Program-made: the position numbers and the translations under genes
Notes under the pieces: model-generated
What the model was told of the DNA's origin: nothing
What the model saw: the letters and a program-made list of their open reading frames with translations, nothing else
Databases searched by the model: none
Source: Jimgerdemannia flammicorona
Lineage: Eukaryota > Mucoromycota > Endogonomycetes > Endogonales > Endogonaceae
DNA length: 18,026 bases
Direction of reading: 5' to 3'
Assembly: GCA_003990745.1 (NCBI GenBank)
Contig: RBNI01002598.1
Coordinates: 1-18,026 of the forward strand
Part shown: positions 1 to 9,428 of the stretch, one piece after another
How the letters are laid out: each line of letters opens with the position of its first letter
Position numbering within the stretch: position 1 is the stretch's first letter

Positions 1-3000
1 CCCCCCCTATCTTTTTCCGATGAAAGACCACTTTGTTGAACACTATTGCCACCCTCCCACCACTCTGCTCACAAATCCTTATTACCAAACTACATCATCT
101 CCCACCCAGCAGACCCCAACCAACCCACCATCCAGTCAACAAATCCCCCAACAGCTCCTCCTACCATACCACCTTCTCCTGCAGTCCCATCTACCTCCTC
201 TCCTCAAATACAAATAGCCAATGACCCGCCAGTCCTACCCACACTGCCAATATCCAGCCTACAGTAAGCCAACTATCACCCACCCCCCCCACTAGCCGAG
301 ATTTCAAGTCATCCCAGCGGCCCCCCACACCAACCAGCCTCTGCTTCACACCCAGTCTATCTCCGATTACTACCCAAAAGTCCCCCAAAACCTCACACTC
401 CCCTAGCCAATGTTCTGGCATCTGCACCAGACCCCCAGCCTGCCCAACATTGTAACACTCCTCACAATCAAAGCAGCTACTGTCCACCAGATGCCCAGTA
501 TGGAAATTCAACATGACATTCCTCCGTAGTATCTGCCACCATACTACCCAATACTTAGGAGGAAGTCACCATCGCACCTCTGTACTCCAAGACCAGATAC
601 CTGCTCAGTCCCACTCCTCGCTGATCCCTGCAGCCTGCCAGCCACTCGGCCAAAGATCCAGGCCAAGACGTTGCTGACACTCCACTCCATCCCCAATATC
701 AAATGTTTCAAGTGGAGCACCCCCCAGGAGTAGCCTATCCCAACTCTACATACCAGGCCCCCACATAACCTCCCCCTCATTGCCCTGCCAACGCAGGCTA
801 ATTCTGTGTGCTCTCTCTACCACTCCCCACCAAAAGCCCTTGAATCGCAGCTGCCGAGCACCATTCAGCCCCACCATAGAGAGCAGATCTCCAGAGGACC
901 CTCGAGGGGAGGATCTCATCTCTCACACCTTCTGCAGCAGAGGCACCCAACCCCTGCCCCGCAGTTCAACAGCTCTCTTCAACCACCAGGCTCACAAGCA
1001 GTGCAACCGCTTGGGGAAATCCACAAGGCCTAGACCCCCCCTGACCACTGGTATCACCAAAGTATCCCAACTGACCTGGGCCCTCCTCCCTGCTCAAATC
1101 CAATCTCTAGCCACTTTCATCAGCCTCTTCACCACCCACGCTGGGAAGTCCAGGTGGTAGGCCACATACTATAGCTTGGGGAACCAATATACATTCAGTA
1201 TTGTCACCCGGCCTGCCAGAGAGATATGGCAGCCTCCCCATCCTCGAAGGGCCTCCCCCCACATAGTCACTCTGCTCTCCCACCACACCTGTGGCAGGAT
1301 GGAGCCATACACAGAGAGGAAGATGCCCAGATACCACACCATCTCACCAGTAGGGACAATTGTTCCAATGACGTCCCCACCCACTAGCCCATTCCCTAGC
1401 ACCATCGTCTCACACTTATCCCAGTTGAGCTTTGCCCCAGAGTGAGCCTCATACCAATCTACCATCTCCTTAAGTGCCTCGACATCTGCCACAGACCCAA
1501 GTCCAACCACCATGTCATCAGCAAAGGCCCCCACCTTCCACCCTATATCATAGATAGAGAGCCCCGCCACCTTTCGGTGAATCTGATCCATCAATGGCTC
1601 CAGCGACAGAGCATAGAGAATAGGGGACAAAGGATCCCCCTGTGGAACTCCTCTTCCCAAGGAAAACGCCAGACCCTGGTGTCCATTGCATATCAATGCC
1701 GCCCGACTGCTCCCCAGCAGGCTCAACATAGAGGCCCGAAATCTTGAGGGAACACCAATTCAATCTAACACCTTGCCCAGCCAAACCCACCATACCTGGT
1801 CATATGCCTTCTCTTGGTCTAGGAAAACCAACCTTCCATTGAGACCACAGGCCCAAGCCCCTTCAATGACACCATGAACCCAAGCAGTCCCATCTCTTAT
1901 GAGCCTGCCCCCAACAAATCCCCGCTGCTCCTCCCCCAGCACCCCTTGGGCAACCTTCTGCAGCCTAGCGACGACCACCTTAGTCACCATTTTCCTGTCC
2001 ATATCCAGGAGCATAATCGGCCTCCAATTCTTCCAGTCCTCCCTTCTCCCTTTATCTTTGTACAATAGGGCCACCAGCCCAAGGTCCTGCTCTCCAACCC
2101 ACTCACCCCTCTGAATAACATGGTCACAGAGGGCTGTCATCTCACCCAAAACGCCAGGGACCTTCACCATCTTTTTCCAGAAGTTCCATGGCAATCCATC
2201 CTCTCCTGGTGATGTTCCAAGTTTAGACACTGCAAGGATACTCTGAATCTCCTCTCCTTGCACCAGTAAGATCAGGTCATCCAAATCTGCCACTTGCAGC
2301 GGCCCCCACTCCTCTAGTGTATTGGCAATCGCCTCCTCATCTGCACCCCCTTCTTCCTCACTCCACAAATCCTGCCATCGCTCCTTCAAAACTCCCAAGA
2401 TTCATTGCATACCATGCACCATATCCCCATTGGCATCCAGGACCCCATCTCACCGATATCACACTCTCCTAGCATTGAGGTGTCTCGATAAGTACCTAGT
2501 AGGCCGCTCACCCTCCTCAAGCCCCTGCCACCATAGCCTGGCAGCCATGCCTCGCATATGAGTCTCCTCCTCATCCTGCAACACCTGTTGTAGTTCCACT
2601 ATCTCCAATTTCGCCCTCTCCATCCTCCATTCCTCCACTCCATCAGAAGTGAGCAGATCCACCCAATCCAACTACAGTCTCCTCAGCCTATTGGAAGCAC
2701 ACCTAGTGCGCTCTCTCCTCCGCCTCCCAGCCTCCCTACCAGCTCCTCTCCAAAAGACCCTCGCAGCCTCTTTCAAATGTTTCCAACAGACATCCACAGA
2801 CAAACCCTCACACCTCCACACAGCAACCTTCGCCTGAATGTCCTCCGCCCAAGAGTCCCACAACCCCTTCTCAGCCAGCAGGGAGGAGTTAAGGTGCCAA
2901 TGTCCAGGTCCATCTCCACTCCCCCCAAACTGCCCCATCCCCAACAGTCCCCAGTAGTCAGATCATGGGCACCACTCTACCTCTAATGTATTCCAAACAT

Positions 3001-3634
3001 CGGCACCCCAGCACTCAGCCATCAGAATCCAGTCAATCCAGGTACCTAAGCCATTCACCCAATGTGTATAGACCCTTGCATTACCCCACCGCGTTCTGCC
3101 CATATCCCCCAATGAGCTCAACCTCTCCACCTCTTCTCATGCCCCCAGCCCCCCACTTCTCTCCCCTGTACTCCTCCCTCCATCAGTCCTGTCGAGATGC
3201 TGATCCCGAACCATATTAAAGTCCCCCCCCAAAACATCCACCCCTTCCTCCAAGAGAGTACTCTCCTCCATCAGCTCCTCAATCCATGCAATTCTCTCAC
3301 CCCTAACTGCAGGGCAGTAGCAAGAGCCAACTTGCACTGACTCCCACCCTGGCCTCTGCCAGTCTCCCCAGACCAGTTGATCCCCCCAGCTCCTGATGCT
3401 CTCCAAGTCCCCTCTACCCTTCCTCACCAGAATCGCCACCTTCCCAAACCAAGCAGCGGCCCCACCCCATTCCCTAGTCTACTCCATCCTATCATCCTCA
3501 TCCTCACACCTCACATCCTGTAGTAGAAATAGGTCCACCTCCAATCCCTTGAGCCAAGTAAAAATATTCTTATACCATCCGGATCCCCACAACCCATTCA
3601 CATTCAAAGAGAAAATGTTCGTTGTACTGTTCAT
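1..3634 (-). pseudogene. LINE copy L ORF2: APE endonuclease plus reverse transcriptase, 18 stops, no frameshift
   Basis: From ATG at 3632-3634 one frame can be followed to the window start. The endonuclease part opens with SLNVNGLWG, has GDFN at residues 137-140, and at 225-227 reads SDY where copy R has the expected catalytic SDH; a TGA precedes it. The reverse transcriptase has WRPIMLLD, GFVGGRLIRD, motif A FLDQEKAYD (about 604-612), motif B GVPQGDPLSP (PQGD 664-667) and the catalytic FADD (704-707, at 1514-1525). Near 1057-1080 a C-X2-C-X14-H-X4-C pattern resembles the zf-RVT domain. ORF2 nicks the target and primes reverse transcription there. Stops (12 TGA, 6 TAG) start at 3481, 3139, 2965, 2674, 2461, 2452, 2401, 1762, 1171, 1096, 994, 925, 748, 607, 568, 193, 163 and 97. 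Similarity to copy R continues past 193, so the C-terminus lies outside. Dead copy. Confidence 0.9.
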
Positions 3635-3665
3635 AGGTAATAATGTTAAATGAATATCTCATCCT

Positions 3666-4079
3666 CTACAAGTCTGCATCCTGCTCCTCCTGCACCAAGT
3701 CCAATACACGCTCAGCAGCTTGTTCCCTTTCCCCTGATTCCTGCACCTCTAGCCCTTCCAGAAGTTCTACCATAGCTCCATCCTCCCTCTCCTCAAAGTC
3801 CTCCCTATACTCCAGACAAGCTTCTCTCCAGAGATGCAAACCATGATGCTCAACCCAACAGTAGGCTGCCCTCTCACCCGCAGCTACCGCCAGCTCCGCC
3901 TTCCTCACTCCATCGACCTCATAACCCTCCTCCTCTAGGAAGATCGCAAGAATTTCCCCTTTCAGTGCCTCCACCACACTCTCACCCTGCAGAACTCTTT
4001 CCCAGTGCTCCTCTGGCATCGCCCGCAGGTCTACCTCTCCCAACGTATCTGCTGCAAGGTTATCCATCATTGTGCACAT
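3666..4079 (-). CDS. LINE copy L, acidic ORF1 C-terminal segment or separate small ORF
   Basis: This 137-codon intact frame starts with ATG directly after the ORF1 TAG and is in the same frame. It is strongly acidic (many Glu in EEEGYE, EDFEEREDG, VQEEQDAD) and helical in character; I recognise no domain. Copy R carries the same TAG-ATG junction and a homologous segment at 13971-14383, ending at the corresponding TAG. The segment therefore belongs to the element. It is either the C-terminal part of ORF1 separated by a stop, or a second small ORF reached by reinitiation. The ORF2 ATG follows 31 nt after its stop. Function is unknown; ribonucleoprotein assembly would be a guess. Confidence 0.6.
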   Translation of the reverse strand: MCTMMDNLAADTLGEVDLRAMPEEHWERVLQGESVVEALKGEILAIFLEEEGYEVDGVRKAELAVAAGERAAYCWVEHHGLHLWREACLEYREDFEEREDGAMVELLEGLEVQESGEREQAAERVLDLVQEEQDADL

Positions 4080-5690
4080 CTACAGCAAGTTCCCCACCTC
4101 CTTCCCTCCAGGGGTTGCCAGCTGTCCTGCATCCAACATCGTGACATCGGCACCTACACTGGCGGCCTCATCCCACTCCTCCTCAGGGACATCCACCAGC
4201 TCATCCTCGCCAGCCGCCACCACCTGGCCCCCTTTCTCCACATCTGGGACTCCAAAGTGCACCCGCTGGGCCCCCTTCATCACCACATCCTCAGGTGCCC
4301 TCCTCTTCACTGCTGGGCCCCTCCTGATAAGAGGAGGGGGGGTGTCATCCAATTCCTGTTCCCAGAACTCAAAAGTGCCATCGGTATAGGGGTCCTTGCC
4401 CAGTACCTTCCCAGCCTCTTCCTTGCCTGCCTCAGCCTCCCCTCTGCCATTACCCGCCCAGACACTGGCATCGACACCCCCAGACACCTCAGCTCCAACC
4501 ACCATCTTCTTCACCTCTGCCGTCATACTCGCCAGAAGCTCTCTCTGCCTCCTACACTCCTGTACCTTCTCCCACTGCTTCTTGTCCATGTGGACACATT
4601 TCCCCTCTATAACCTCCAGATGCATCGACTCCTCAAAAAGCTTCCAGGCCTGTGCCCTCCATTCCACTGCACCATCCAACTCCTCCAATGCCTCCAACAA
4701 GTCCTCCTCCTCCTCCTCACTCCCCTTCACCCTTGACACCCTACAGCTGACAGCACCCCACATCAACACCGAAGGCCAGTCCCTCTTCTTTCCCGTGGCC
4801 TCCCTCCCTGCCAGCCTAATCCTGATATCCACATCGCCTGTCCTGATTTCCATCCCCTCCCACACCCTGAACCTGACATCCACAACATTACCATACTCGG
4901 CCATCACCTCCTCAACCCTCCTTCTGGTCTCCATCTTCGTCACCATAGGCACCCCCTTAACCATCAACTGTACTACCCTGGGGTCCCACCTAAGGCACCT
5001 CACCATAGGAACTGCCACTTCGCCAACTATCACTCCTGTCTTCATCGCCACATCCAGTAGACCTGCCTCCTCAAATCCCACCTCCACCCCCTCCAGCCCT
5101 TTCAGGAACTTCACCAAAGCAGCCCCAGTCACCTGCTGCGAGATAAGCCCCAAGACCATCCTCGCCGTCACTGCCAAGCCTCAGAAGCACAAGGTGACTG
5201 TAAACTCCGAAATCGACTTCTTGAGTAATGGTGCCATCACCAGCCCCATCACACCATCAGCCAGGTCCCCCTTCCAAATTGGTAGCCCCAGCCCCACTCC
5301 ACCATCAGCCATCACATCTCTTTTTTTTTCATGATTCCCCATCATGCCTCTATCAGTAGTCCTGCCCCCAGCCACAGCACCCCCAGACCCTATGCTCGCA
5401 CCCCCATGCTGGGGACCTCCCCCCCTTCCAAGGCTCGCCTTGCCCTTCCCCACAGCAGCACCAGCCCTGGTTTCAGTCAGCCATCCACTCCCCTTCACCT
5501 TGTCAGCAAAACTCATAGGGTCAGTCCCTCCTCCATTCCCACCTGATACTGGCCCTCCTCCAGCACCCTCGCCGCCCTTCGACCCTCCAAAGACCCCCAT
5601 CCCCAGGCTATAACCCCTCCTAATCTGCTGCCAGCCAAAGGCCCCAGGTCCACCCGACCCAGCATGCCCATCAGAACTCTTGCTTGTAGA
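4080..5690 (-). pseudogene. LINE copy L ORF1, nucleic-acid-binding (Gag-like) protein, one internal stop
   Basis: From the ATG at 5600 the frame runs to a TAG at 4080-4082, about 506 codons, broken once by TGA at 5181-5183. The first 110 residues are very Gly-rich and contain an SFADKVKG motif resembling the start of many LINE ORF1 proteins. Around 4980-4720 the pattern QLMVKGVP, then a helix with METRRRVEEVM, then VVDVRFRVW and DVDIRIRLA, looks like a beta-alpha-beta-beta RRM-like fold; this is inferred from pattern only. No CCHC knuckle is visible. The C-terminal half is rich in Glu/Lys with a probable coiled-coil (DKKQWEKVQECRRQREL). ORF1 proteins of LINEs coat the element RNA and act as chaperones in the RNP. 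The open frame upstream of 5600 has no ATG, so the true N-terminus may be lost. Confidence 0.75.
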
Positions 5691-6684
5691 TATATTTATA
5701 GTACCTTTCCTCTATTTTGTATCGAAAAACTGTTGCCTGAAGTTTGTGTAACGCGAATTGTACCAGAGAAAGGTGCTGCTTTATGTTAAGAATACTTTGA
5801 TATCAAACAAAGAACTACTTAGAATAGTAATAATAAGAAAAAAGATAAAGAGGATCTTTTAGTCAATACTCTTTAAGGAATTCTCTAAGAAAACTCTAGA
5901 GAGAAAGAACCCACAAAAGAATAGAAGAATAAGAGTAAAATTCAAGACTTTAGCTCAAAACTAGACTAATTAATTAGATAAATAGAAAGACTCACTACAT
6001 ATAAAAATCAGAGCTATCTGTAAGAAAACAGAAGTTATCTACTATAAGAAAACCAAGACTACTCACTTTATAAAAGTAAGAGATATCTTCTCTGAGATAT
6101 AATATAGATCTAATATTTAACTATAAATAGAATATTATAATATAGAATATCATAATAGGAGAAGTGACCAAAGAGACCTAGAACTACTAAACTAGAAAAA
6201 TGTAATTTAGTATAAGAAGACTAAAGTTTATCCTATAGAAGATTATGAGAAGAATAATCATAAAGACTATAGTAATTTAGATTTACATCTTACTAAGATT
6301 ATCTTTAGAAAAACAGTCTTCTTTATAGAGAAAAGAAAGAAAAATAAAGACAGACCAGCTTGAAGGTTAAAAAGAAGAGTTATTTAAAAGAGTAAGTTAA
6401 AAATTAGATTGATATATCTTCTCATTCTTCTTCACTCTTTACTTTTAGAGTTAATGAACTACTATCTAGATCAGAAGATGAGAAAATAAAACAAAAAGAG
6501 CAGATGCCAGCAACTCCAAAACTTAAGAAGAAATATATTTGAAAGAATATATCTTGAGATATTTATATGAAATATAGAAGAAGATTCAGAAAGTTAAGAT
6601 AAAAGTCTCTCTTCTTTAGTTTTTATAACTAATATCTACTGAAGTCAGAAATAAATTATTAAGAACCACTAGGTCCAGTACAGA

Positions 6685-7083
6685 ATGAGTCTCAATTCTA
6701 CAATAAGAACTAGTCCTAACTACTATCTAGACTATAGAGAGATATATCAGTATATATATAGAGATATTAGAGAAAAAAAGACAAAAATCCTCATTAATAT
6801 AGAAGTAGCTATCTGTATTATAGTCAAAAAGTTCTGGATACTCTCTAGTGGCCCATTGATAGATCATTCAGTCTTAGTATCATAGTAGTAGATAGTACCT
6901 AAACTCAACTCTTAAAAGAAGTTCAAAATATCACTATCATCTTTGAATATATTTAGTTCTCTATTTTTAAGACTATTCTAACTAAAGCTATTATCTATAA
7001 TATAATTCTTAGTATCAATCATATAAAGGAAATAAATAGATACTTAAATTTAACTATAGAGGAAAGAAGTATCAAATTAAAAT
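6685..7083 (+). pseudogene. possible remnant of a retroelement aspartic protease region
   Basis: In the frame reading through 6831-7083 the deduced residues YNIILSINHIKEINRYL resemble the C-terminal half of gypsy-type proteases (pattern YDxxLGxxWLxxxNPxxD). A segment 60-80 residues upstream (LIDHSVLVS in one frame, PIDRSFSLS in another) could be the mutated active-site region (D-S/T-G-A). There are in-frame stops and an apparent frame change, and no other domain can be secured. If right, the AT-rich block is a much older LTR element than the gypsy at 8945-13838. The match is by eye and weak; chance cannot be excluded. Confidence 0.25.
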
Positions 7084-7615
7084 AACTAGCTTTAAGTAAT
7101 CTAAAAAGAAGAAAAAAGTCACTATTTAGAAAGAGTATATATATATATCAGTGGTAAAGAATCTACTATAGATAAAGTAGAAGAATCTAAAGAAGTTAAT
7201 AACTTAAGACTTTACTTATAAATTAATTTAGTATATAACTAACTAGAAGATAAAGTATAGGTTTAAGATACTATTTCTATTATAATCAATACTATTGTAG
7301 AACAAATCAAAGAATACCTCACCTATTCTAAAAGATACAAATATCTAAAGTACTCTTTCAAGATTATTAAAGTAAGAAACTCTTCTAGTATAGTATATTC
7401 AGAATATAGAAAAAAAGAAGAAAAAATATAATCTCTCATAAAAGATATCTGACTCTAAAACTGAGACTACAGAAATATATATAAGCTATTTGAGTTCAAG
7501 AAATAGTAAATAAAGAAATCTCTGAACCTGAAGAACTCTCTCAACTAGTCTCTTAGAATGACTCTTATTAGATATTACTAAAAAATAAAGATAATGAACA
7601 AAATACTAAAGCAGA

Positions 7616-7676
7616 AGTAGTCATTATAAAAATAAAATAAAATAAAATAAAATAAAATAAAATAGTAGTCATTATA
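7616..7676 (+). repeat. (AAAAT)7 tract flanked by perfect 13-bp direct repeats
   Basis: Positions 7629-7663 are exactly seven AAAAT units. They are bracketed by AGTAGTCATTATA at 7616-7628 and an identical copy at 7664-7676, while the bases just outside differ. The form is that of a target-site duplication around a LINE 3' tail with the body missing. Both the repeat and the flanks are perfect inside strongly decayed DNA, so the event is younger than its surroundings. A local slippage duplication is the alternative. Confidence 0.7.
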
Positions 7677-7993
7677 TCAAAATAAGAAATGAATCAGAAA
7701 AGAGTCTTTTAGTTAGAAAGATATTAGTACTAAATAGTCTTTCACTCATCTCAAAACTACTGCTATCAATGTTACTTATTGGACCAATAGTAGTAATAGA
7801 GATACTCAGATCTAGTATCTCTAGAAGTAATTATACAGTTAACTATATTTAAAGAAACAACTATAATATTAGTAAAATAAAACTATATAAGATATTTTAT
7901 CTATTGTAATAGTGACCCCAGAATGATGATACATATCAGCAAAGGAGATAGTCTTTCCTTGCAAGCCACCAGATCAGAGCACAAGAAGATCAT

Positions 7994-8938
7994 ATGGCAT
8001 ATGAGATAACCAACTATGAGTCATTGTAACCACAGTATGGGTATCTTGAGAAATATAAAAGAAGGATCAAAGAACTACAGTAATAGCAACCAACAAGACC
8101 CATCAATCCCAAAATAGTCCAAAGACTTACCACAAACAAAATACCTGCTGCCTGCCAAACCTCAAGGTCAAGAAATTACCAAGATACCTCAGTCAAAGAA
8201 AGGATGTTTCAAGACATCAGAAGAGCCATGGGGACCCACACAAGAAGGACTCCCAGTGTCAATCTGGGTACTGCAGATCTCTATCACTTTATTCTCTACT
8301 GCCATGAAATGGAAACAAGGATCACCATTGCTACTGAATGCCTCCAAATGTGGCAGGAGTACAAAATAGTAAACCTTCTCTGCTGGGAGTTTCCACAGAC
8401 CAGCACTCAAGAGCTACAAGATGCTATCCCCATGGATATATATGAAACAAGGATAGCTAAGAAGATTTATCAGATCTTTAGGCATATACTATGGTTGATT
8501 CCCAACTTAGAGTATGTGAGAGTCTCAGATTTCAGAGACCTGTCATCTCACCATATCAATATACTAGAAGCCAGGGTGGCCACAGAAGTCCAGTCCACTA
8601 TCACCCTCAATAGTGATGAAGTAGAGAACTTCTGGCATCCCATCCTTCAGGACAACCTAGACCAATTTCTGCAAGGATTGATCTCAGTATTCCAAGGCCC
8701 AAGCATCTAGGTTAAACCTCCCCAAGACCCCACATTTGTTCCTTATTTTGTGGAAGAGAACCTCATAGATTGGAGAGCCCCTGATTTCTCTGCCAAATGT
8801 GATAACATCATCAGTGATGATGTCATCCCATGCAATATCGAAGCATATGAAAATGATGAATTCATAGATCTCATCTCCTTCAGTGATGATGATGATGATG
8901 ATGATGAAGCCCCTATGATTCTGAACATTCTGCTCTAA
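7994..8938 (+). pseudogene. unknown protein frame upstream of the gypsy LTR, four stops
   Basis: One frame runs from ATG 7994 to TAA 8936-8938 (315 codons), interrupted by TAA 8027, TAA-TAG 8081-8086 and TAG 8708-8710; the longest clean part is 8204-8710 (168 codons). The N-terminal part includes YGYLEKYKRRIKEL, and the double stop lies beside a Gln codon, suggesting a former Gln run. The middle is helical with many Ile, Leu and Trp residues and I do not recognise it. The C-terminus is acidic with seven consecutive Asp codons (GAT repeat, 8885-8905). Composition, CpG scarcity and stop types match the gypsy block. It ends 6 nt before the candidate LTR. It could be an accessory ORF of this family, part of a much longer LTR starting near 7911, or a captured sequence. 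No signal peptide or membrane segment stands out. Confidence 0.5.
8885..8905 (+). repeat. (GAT)7 microsatellite coding poly-Asp
   Basis: Seven consecutive GAT codons lie in frame with the unknown protein frame at 7994-8938 and give its acidic tail. This is a candidate length-variable site. Confidence 0.85.
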
Positions 8939-8961
8939 GTTCTTTGTAACACTGGATAATG

Positions 8962-9043
8962 CCAGCACCAGTATTCTGAGGTGATGCAGAATTGTTCCAG
9001 CATCAGTATTTTGATATGACACTAAATAATACCAGCATTCTGA
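8962..9043 (+). repeat. short imperfect direct repeats in U3
   Basis: CCAGCACCAGTATTCTGA (8962-8979) recurs as CCAGCATCAGTATTTTGA (8997-9014) and, shortened, as CCAGCATTCTGA (9032-9043). They lie 100-180 nt upstream of the TATA box, where LTR enhancer repeats commonly sit. Function is inferred from position only. Confidence 0.55.
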
Positions 9044-9142
9044 ACCTGTACAACCATCAGTACTGACCCTGGAACTTAGTAGTTTTAGTTATTGGAATTT
9101 ATATTTAGCTTTATATCTTAGCAACTATTGAATTATATTTTG

Positions 9143-9175
9143 TATAAATACTCCTCTTATTTCCTTTGAAATAAA
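9143..9175 (+). promoter_or_regulatory. LTR TATA box and poly(A) signal
   Basis: TATAAATA at 9143-9150 and AATAAA at 9170-9175. This pair, close to the downstream end of the LTR, would direct start and end of the genomic transcript; R would begin between or just after them. Given the AT content near 9100, chance matches are possible. Confidence 0.5.
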
Positions 9176-9371
9176 GTCAGTTCTGGTTCACTTACATACA
9201 CTTTCTTGCAAGCAATCTAAGAGATAACAAGATAGTTAAAGATAAGAAGTTTGAGGACTATAAGACCTTGAGAAGGCACTCTAATAAGAACTTGCTTGAG
9301 TTAGTCTAAGAGATACACCTTGAAGAGAATCTGGCATATTTGAAGGACTCAGCAACCACTATGTGACAACT

Positions 9372-9388
9372 TGGTGCCCATTGACTGG
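9372..9388 (+). other. candidate primer-binding site
   Basis: TGGTGCCCATTGACTGG begins with the TGG complementary to a tRNA 3' CCA and starts 3 nt after the candidate LTR end, as expected for a minus-strand primer site. The matching tRNA cannot be named from the sequence. Confidence 0.4.
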
Positions 9389-9428
9389 TGATTCAAGATG
9401 AATTCCTCACTTTTAAGCTAAAAAATGA

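Larger units (their letters stand above)
1..5690 (-). mobile_element. LINE (non-LTR retrotransposon) copy L, 3' part beyond the window
   Basis: Two-ORF LINE read on the minus strand: ORF1 (about 5690-3666), a 31-nt spacer, then ORF2 (from 3634 through the window start). ORF2 has an APE-type endonuclease followed by a reverse transcriptase and a C-terminal Cys/His motif, an architecture known from fungal, plant and animal LINEs. The 3' end lies outside the window, so its tail and one target-site duplication cannot be seen. The 5' boundary is set by the shift from GC-rich to AT-rich sequence between about 5690 and 5770. The ORF1 frame stays open upstream of its first ATG to a stop at 5712-5714, so this copy may be 5' truncated inside ORF1. 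It is homologous in inverted orientation to 13839-18026. Family assignment (Tad-like or other) needs a phylogeny. Confidence 0.9.
5691..7910. repeat. AT-rich, CpG-free block, probably an old mutated element
   Basis: There is no convincing intact gene here. Composition changes sharply at both sides: GC-rich LINE before, moderate-GC gypsy block after 7911. Reading the strand I find CpG only at about 5723 and 5752-5755, and none from 5756 to the block end; TA, TAG and TAA words are extremely frequent. The longest plausible frame (6685-6885, 66 codons) is probably chance or a fragment. Such blocks are typical of repeats hit by repeat-induced point mutation or long-term methylated-cytosine decay. 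The region also holds a short (TA)n run near 7137-7147. Confidence 0.6.
8945..9368 (+). repeat. candidate 5' LTR of the gypsy element
   Basis: The stretch begins TGTAACA and ends TGTGACA; reading the end as reverse complement gives TGTCACA, so the termini form a 6/7 inverted repeat with canonical TG...CA. Inside are a TATA box at 9143-9150 and AATAAA at 9170-9175, in the usual U3-R order, and a candidate primer-binding site starts 3 nt after the end. A second LTR is not in the window, so the boundaries are not proven. A longer LTR starting at 7911 remains possible. Confidence 0.5.

Noticed and set aside
1..7. C7 run at the window start as a biological tail or telomere
   Set aside because: It is a single short homopolymer next to LINE ORF2 sequence, with no telomere repeat; it may be a sequencing or assembly edge effect.
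4005..5334. Long plus-strand frames (243 codons from 4005, 312 codons from 4396)
   Set aside because: They are antisense to LINE ORF1, of low complexity (Ser/Pro/Thr/Leu-rich), and have no domain; the minus strand is explained by ORF1 with homology to copy R.
6685..6885. 66-codon frame in the AT-rich block as a real gene
   Set aside because: Composition equals its surroundings, no codon bias or domain; at best a fragment of a decayed element.
7629..7663. CRISPR-like or regulatory direct repeats
   Set aside because: The units are a 5-bp simple repeat without spacers; CRISPR is not expected in a eukaryotic window.
7911..9368. 1458-bp LTR starting TGACCCC at 7911
   Set aside because: Not chosen as the main call because 8945 gives better inverted termini (TGTAACA/TGTGACA); it is kept as an alternative, since a second LTR is not in view.
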